This document shows positions 60,305 through 64,000 of a stretch of 64,000 nt of DNA, one piece after another. A model generated the notes under the pieces. It searched no databases. It was not told the DNA's origin and saw only the letters and a program-made list of their open reading frames with translations. The DNA comes from Aeromicrobium sp. Root236. Lineage in GTDB: Bacteria > Actinomycetota > Actinomycetes > Propionibacteriales > Nocardioidaceae. Every line of letters starts with the position of its first letter. Position 1 is the stretch's first letter. The DNA is taken from contig NZ_LMIS01000001.1 of assembly GCF_001428805.1 (NCBI RefSeq), positions 3,699,908 to 3,763,907 of the forward strand. Reading direction: 5' to 3'. Both the position numbers and the translations under genes were made by a program.

Positions 60305-60456
60305 CCACGGTGAGCATGGGGCGGGGCGGTCAGGCCGAGACTCGATTCGGGGCTTCTTGGCGCTCATGAGAGACTGGTACGTCGCTGTATTCGCCGCGCA
60401 CATGCCGGCTGCAGCCCCCAACCGTCAAGCATCGAGATCATGCAGGAGTCAGTCAC

Positions 60457-61824
60457 GTGAAGAGCACCACCGAGACACTGAGCCCCACCCGGATCAAGCT
60501 CACCATCGAGGTGCCGTTCGAGGAGTTCAAGCCCAGCCTCGATGCTGCCTACAAGACCATCGGCTCGCAGATCACGATCCCCGGCTTCCGCAAGGGCAAG
60601 GTCCCCGCGGCGATCGTCGACCAGCGCGTCGGACGCACCGCGGTCCTCGACGAGGCCATCAACTCCGCGCTGCCCGGCTGGTACAGCCAGGCGCTGCAGG
60701 ACACCAAGATCCAGCCGCTGAGCCAGCCCGACATCGACCTGTCGAAGTTCGAGGACGGCGAGCCCATCGAGGTCACCGCCGAGCTCGACGTCCGTCCGGA
60801 GCTCGAGCTGCCCGACGTGTCGACGATCGAGGTCACCGTCGAGGACGCCGAGATCAGCGATGACGACGTCGAGGAGCAGCTCACCGCGCTCCGTGAGCGT
60901 TTCGCGACGTTCGCCGAGGTCGACCGCGCCGCCGCCGAGGGCGACTTCCTGACGATCGACCTGTCGGCGTCGCAGAACGGTGAGGACATCGAGGCGGCAC
61001 AGGCCGAGGGCATGCCCTACACGATCGGCCGCGCGACGATGCTCGACGGCCTCGACGAGGCCCTGATCGGCCTCAAGGCCGGCGAGTCCAAGACGTTCAC
61101 GACCAAGCTCGTCGGTGGCGAGCTCGCGGGCCAGGACGTCGACGTCACGGTCACGGTCAAGGACGTCAAGGAGCAGCAGCTCCCCGAGCTCGACGAGGAG
61201 TTCGCACAGACCGCCTCGGAGTTCGACACGATCGAGGAGCTCCGCGCCGACCTCGCCGACCGCGTCACCCGTGGCAAGCGCATGCAGCAGGCCAACGAGG
61301 CCCGTGACCTCGTGCTCGACGAGATCGTCAGCAAGATCGACGCCCCGCTGCCCGAGAACCTCGTCACCGAGGAGATCGACAGCCGTCGCCAGCAGATCGA
61401 GCAGCAGCTCGCGATGGCCGGCGTCGAGTTCCAGACCTACCTCGACGACGAGAAGCAGACGATCGACGAGTTCGAGGCCGACCTCGAGAAGCGCGTGCGC
61501 GACTCGCTGATCGCACAGTTCGTGCTCGACCAGATCGTCGCCAACGAGGAGTTCGGCATCGACGACGCCGAGCTGTCGCAGCACATCATGCGTCGCGCGC
61601 AGCAGTCGGGTGAGGACCCCAACGCGTACATCCAGCACATCATGGAGCACAACCACGTGCCCGAGATGGTGAGCGAGGTGCTGCGCGGCAAGGCGCTCGC
61701 ATCGCTCGTGGAGTCCGCCAAGGTCACCGACAAGTCGGGCAACACGATCGACCTGTCCAAGCTCCTCGCCGACGGCACCTACGCCGACGAGGCCGACGAC
61801 GCAGAGGCTCCCGCCGAGGCGTGA
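60457..61824 (+). CDS. tig: Trigger factor
   Basis: 455 residues, the ribosome-bound chaperone for nascent chains. The N-terminal domain has the ribosome-docking signature GFRKGKVP (residues 46-53). The peptidyl-prolyl isomerase domain runs from about 150 to 235 (GDFLTIDLSASQNGEDIE, YTIGRATMLDGLDEALIGLK), followed by the long helical C-terminal arms. GTG start. In many actinobacteria clpP genes follow tig; here the next gene is a lipase-like protein instead. The 152 bp upstream hold the promoter but no clear element was assigned. Confidence 0.96.
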   Translation: MKSTTETLSPTRIKLTIEVPFEEFKPSLDAAYKTIGSQITIPGFRKGKVPAAIVDQRVGRTAVLDEAINSALPGWYSQALQDTKIQPLSQPDIDLSKFEDGEPIEVTAELDVRPELELPDVSTIEVTVEDAEISDDDVEEQLTALRERFATFAEVDRAAAEGDFLTIDLSASQNGEDIEAAQAEGMPYTIGRATMLDGLDEALIGLKAGESKTFTTKLVGGELAGQDVDVTVTVKDVKEQQLPELDEEFAQTASEFDTIEELRADLADRVTRGKRMQQANEARDLVLDEIVSKIDAPLPENLVTEEIDSRRQQIEQQLAMAGVEFQTYLDDEKQTIDEFEADLEKRVRDSLIAQFVLDQIVANEEFGIDDAELSQHIMRRAQQSGEDPNAYIQHIMEHNHVPEMVSEVLRGKALASLVESAKVTDKSGNTIDLSKLLADGTYADEADDAEAPAEA

Positions 61825-61881
61825 CCAATGACTCCCCGCGCGGGAGTTCATTTTCGGTTCGGATACCGGCAGTATGTACCC

Positions 61882-63141
61882 ATGCCCGATGAACCTGCAC
61901 GGACGACTGACGTCGCGGCGCTGGCTCTCGACTACAGCGACCGCCTGATCGTCGGGACTGTTCGCGACCTGCACTCAGCCGTGACGAAGCGTGTGTTCAA
62001 GGCGACGCGTGTCGTCGGGGGGCATGTGCCGGAGTCGTTGCACGACGCGGTCGTGACGTCGGTCTACGGTGCCATCTCCGGTGTGCTGAGGGTCTCCAGC
62101 GGCTCGGTCCGGGCGCTCGCGACCCGCGGCGTCGGCCGGCCGATCGAGGACACCAGGCGGGGCCGTCTCGTGGTCGCTGCCGTCAACGGGCTGATCGGTG
62201 ACGAGCTGCGCATGCTCGACGATCCTCAGGCCATCACGATGGCGATCCGGCACGAGGGCCAGGACGTGCCTGCCACGTCATGGCCGCTCGCTGAGGCGTT
62301 CCGCGACGGCACGAGCCACCCCGTGGTGTTCCTCCACGGCCTGTGCGAGAACGACGAGTCGTGGGCCAACGGCGCGAAGGTGCACGGCACGACGTACGCC
62401 GAACGGATCCTCGCCGAGACCGACGGCACGCCGGTCATGATCCGTTACAACACCGGCCTCCACATCTCCGAGAACGGCAAGCACCTCGACTCGCTCCTGC
62501 AGCAGGTCGTCGAGTCCTGGCCCGTCCCGGTCACCCGCATCACGCTGATCGGCCACTCGATGGGTGGTCTCGTCGCCCGCGCCGCCACCAACCACGCGAC
62601 GGCATCCGGTCAGACCTGGCAGCACCTCGTACGTGATGTGGTCTGCCTCGGCACCCCTCACGCAGGAGCCAACCTCGAGAAGGTCGCCCACCTCGGGTCA
62701 CGGCTGCTGCGGTTCTGGCCGGAGTCCGCGCCGTTCAGCTCGATCCTCGAGAGCCGCTCGGCCGGCATCGTCGACCTGCGTCACGGCTACATCACGAAGG
62801 ACGAGTGGGAGGGCCAGGACCTCACGGGTCAGTGGGGGCTCGACCGCATCGCGGCCGCCCCGCTGCCGCATGCGGAGTACCACTTCGTCGCGGCCACGCT
62901 CGGAGCCTCGCAGCGTCATCCTCTCAGCGCGGTGCTCGGCGACCTCCTGGTGCACTTCTCGTCGGCGACAGGAGTCGGCCGCGCCGGTCCGATCGTCGAC
63001 GGTGCGACGTTCGAGTACCTGCCGAGCGCCCATCACTTCGCGCTGCTCAACCACCCGAGGGTGGGAGACTGGCTCGTCGAGTGGCTCAACTCCCGTACGC
63101 GCAACGTGCGCGCCCTGCCTGCCGCGCCGCGGCGCGCCTGA
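61882..63141 (+). CDS. Lipase-like alpha/beta hydrolase (PGAP1-type)
   Basis: 419 residues. An N-terminal helical region of about 130 residues precedes the hydrolase core: VVFLHGLCENDESW (oxyanion hole), TLIGHSMGGLVARAA (catalytic Ser), LGTPHAGANLEKVAHLGSRL and the His in SAHHFALLNHPRV. The GTPHAG segment groups it with esterases such as PGAP1-like and cutinase-like triacylglycerol lipases. No signal peptide, so it is cytoplasmic. ATG 61882 avoids an upstream extension that overlaps the tig 3' region. Confidence 0.85.
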   Translation: MPDEPARTTDVAALALDYSDRLIVGTVRDLHSAVTKRVFKATRVVGGHVPESLHDAVVTSVYGAISGVLRVSSGSVRALATRGVGRPIEDTRRGRLVVAAVNGLIGDELRMLDDPQAITMAIRHEGQDVPATSWPLAEAFRDGTSHPVVFLHGLCENDESWANGAKVHGTTYAERILAETDGTPVMIRYNTGLHISENGKHLDSLLQQVVESWPVPVTRITLIGHSMGGLVARAATNHATASGQTWQHLVRDVVCLGTPHAGANLEKVAHLGSRLLRFWPESAPFSSILESRSAGIVDLRHGYITKDEWEGQDLTGQWGLDRIAAAPLPHAEYHFVAATLGASQRHPLSAVLGDLLVHFSSATGVGRAGPIVDGATFEYLPSAHHFALLNHPRVGDWLVEWLNSRTRNVRALPAAPRRA

Positions 63142-63171
63142 GCCACTTCCGCACCACGAAAGGCCTGACCC

Positions 63172-63654
63172 ATGGGGCAACCCCCGCTCGAGTCGACCAC
63201 CACGATCGCCGCGACACCTGACGAGGTCTGGGCCGCGGTGTCGGACGTCAAGGCGATGCACCGCCGCAGCCCGGAGCTGGTCGGCATGTGGTTGTTCGGC
63301 CCGCCGCGCGCCGGCCGGCGGGGCGTGAACCTCAACCGACGCAAGGGCTTCGTGTGGCCGACGTTCAGCCGCGTCGTGCAGTGGAAGCCGCCGGCCAACG
63401 ACAACGGCCGCGGGGTGTTCCGGTTCCACGTGTGGCCGACCAACGTCGACTGGTCCTACGAGATCGAGCCCGCCGACGGCGGCACGCGGCTCACCGAGAG
63501 GCGTACCGCGCTGCCCGACCCGTCGCCGAGCGTCCGGTGGACCGCACGGCTCGCGCTGGGCGGGGCGGACGCCCACGACCGCGAGCTGAGCGACGGCATG
63601 GACCGCACGCTCGCCGCGATCAAGGCCGATGTCGAGCAGGTCGCTCAGCGGTAG
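63172..63654 (+). CDS. SRPBCC/polyketide cyclase-like protein
   Basis: 160 residues of the START-like fold: ESTTTIAATPDEVWAAVSDV, then MHRRSPELVGMWLFG and a C-terminal helix LSDGMDRTLAAIKADVEQV. The family binds hydrophobic ligands; no catalytic residues can be assigned. It lies 30 nt downstream of the lipase-like gene and may share its transcript. Its end overlaps the convergent flavin reductase gene by 10 bp. Confidence 0.85.
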   Translation: MGQPPLESTTTIAATPDEVWAAVSDVKAMHRRSPELVGMWLFGPPRAGRRGVNLNRRKGFVWPTFSRVVQWKPPANDNGRGVFRFHVWPTNVDWSYEIEPADGGTRLTERRTALPDPSPSVRWTARLALGGADAHDRELSDGMDRTLAAIKADVEQVAQR

Positions 63655-64000
63655 AGCTCCTCGTCGATGCTCGCCAGCCGTGACGGATGGACGCGCTCCC
63701 CGAGGCCGTAGAAGTGCTGGAAGCTCATGATGAGCGGCCGCCAGCGATCGGGGTCGATGCGGTGCTCGGTGCCCGGCATGCGGATCGTGTCGTGCACGTG
63801 GACGCGGTCGACCTGGACCTCGAACATCAGGATGCCGTCGTCGACCGGCTTGAGGTCCACGACGTGCGCCTCCAGGTTGACCGGGCACTCGGCGATGCGC
63901 TCGGCAGCGACCGTCTCAGCAGGCAGGGGCGTCAGGCCGGCGCGGGCGAACTTGTCCGGCTCGTAGCGGTAGCCGCGCTCCGCCTTTGCAGGCGGCACGT
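63645..64000 (-). CDS. Flavin reductase family protein, C-terminal part (partial)
   Basis: About 118 C-terminal residues are visible and the N-terminal half lies beyond the window edge. AECPVNLEAHVVDLKPVDDG, FEVQVDRVHVHDTI and RWRPLIMSFQHFYGLGERV match the DIM6/NTAB flavin reductase/FMN-binding split-barrel family, which reduces FMN with NAD(P)H for a partner monooxygenase. The GTG at 63998 is probably internal. Confidence 0.75.
   Translation of the reverse strand, partial: VPPAKAERGYRYEPDKFARAGLTPLPAETVAAERIAECPVNLEAHVVDLKPVDDGILMFEVQVDRVHVHDTIRMPGTEHRIDPDRWRPLIMSFQHFYGLGERVHPSRLASIDEELYR

Overview
This window is a high-GC bacterial chromosome segment from an actinomycete. Evidence for that: a single-chain type I fatty acid synthase with its own AcpS, a homologue of the mycothiol-dependent nitroreductase, many GTG starts, several apparently leaderless genes, and no plasmid, phage or rRNA genes. 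The combination of FAS-I, a Nocardioides-like gene set and two neighbouring P-loop GTPases points to Nocardioidaceae (Aeromicrobium/Nocardioides-like). That placement is inference, because no marker gene could be compared.

Layout. 1-8.4 kb: tail of an unknown gene, a DUF4097-type protein, tRNA-His, oligoribonuclease, two tandem membrane-anchored DsbA-like oxidoreductases, two crcB fluoride channels behind a LysE exporter with a divergent LysG-type regulator, an alpha/beta hydrolase, and an ArsR/SRPBCC pair, ending at tRNA-Arg. 8.5-15.4 kb: PrsW protease, a pair of large GTPases, an SSB-like protein and EttA. 15.4-24.7 kb: MarR/YceI, then a TetR-controlled beta-oxidation cluster (acyl-CoA dehydrogenase, thiolase, SDR), a secreted M4 protease, LysR, and a TetR/SDR pair. 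24.8-39.4 kb is the lipid core: FAS-I, AcpS, a TetR regulator, an ACAD10-type kinase-like protein, FabG, an acyl-CoA carboxylase beta subunit with a free-standing biotin carrier, and a thioesterase. 39.4-46.7 kb: globin, MscS, a DUF559-like nuclease gene framed by hairpins, aminopeptidase N, a GCS2-type ligase and a mycothiol-linked DsbA-like protein. 46.7-64 kb: hydrolase, TagF-like transferase, RpiB, Nei/Fpg glycosylase, a SpoIIE phosphatase, SDR, YdeI, a DJ-1-like protein, tRNA-Gly with a repeat array, a kinase-like protein, tRNA-Pro, PhoD, an ECF41-type sigma factor, small enzymes, trigger factor, a lipase-like protein, SRPBCC and a flavin reductase fragment.

How the parts connect. The FAS-I and carboxylase promoters carry the same palindrome (TGAGG-N4-CCTCA), each as two copies, so malonyl-CoA supply and fatty acid synthesis look co-regulated. 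A different 16-bp palindrome is identical in front of the acyl-CoA dehydrogenase and in front of fabG, 19.6 kb apart, which suggests one TetR protein controls both. The most unusual non-coding material is a set of palindromic elements: two homologous 64-bp hairpins in inverted orientation around the nuclease gene (41.06-42.21 kb), a 117-bp element with perfect 25-bp arms after acpS, and a 91-bp-period array beside tRNA-Gly whose arms copy the tRNA 3' end.
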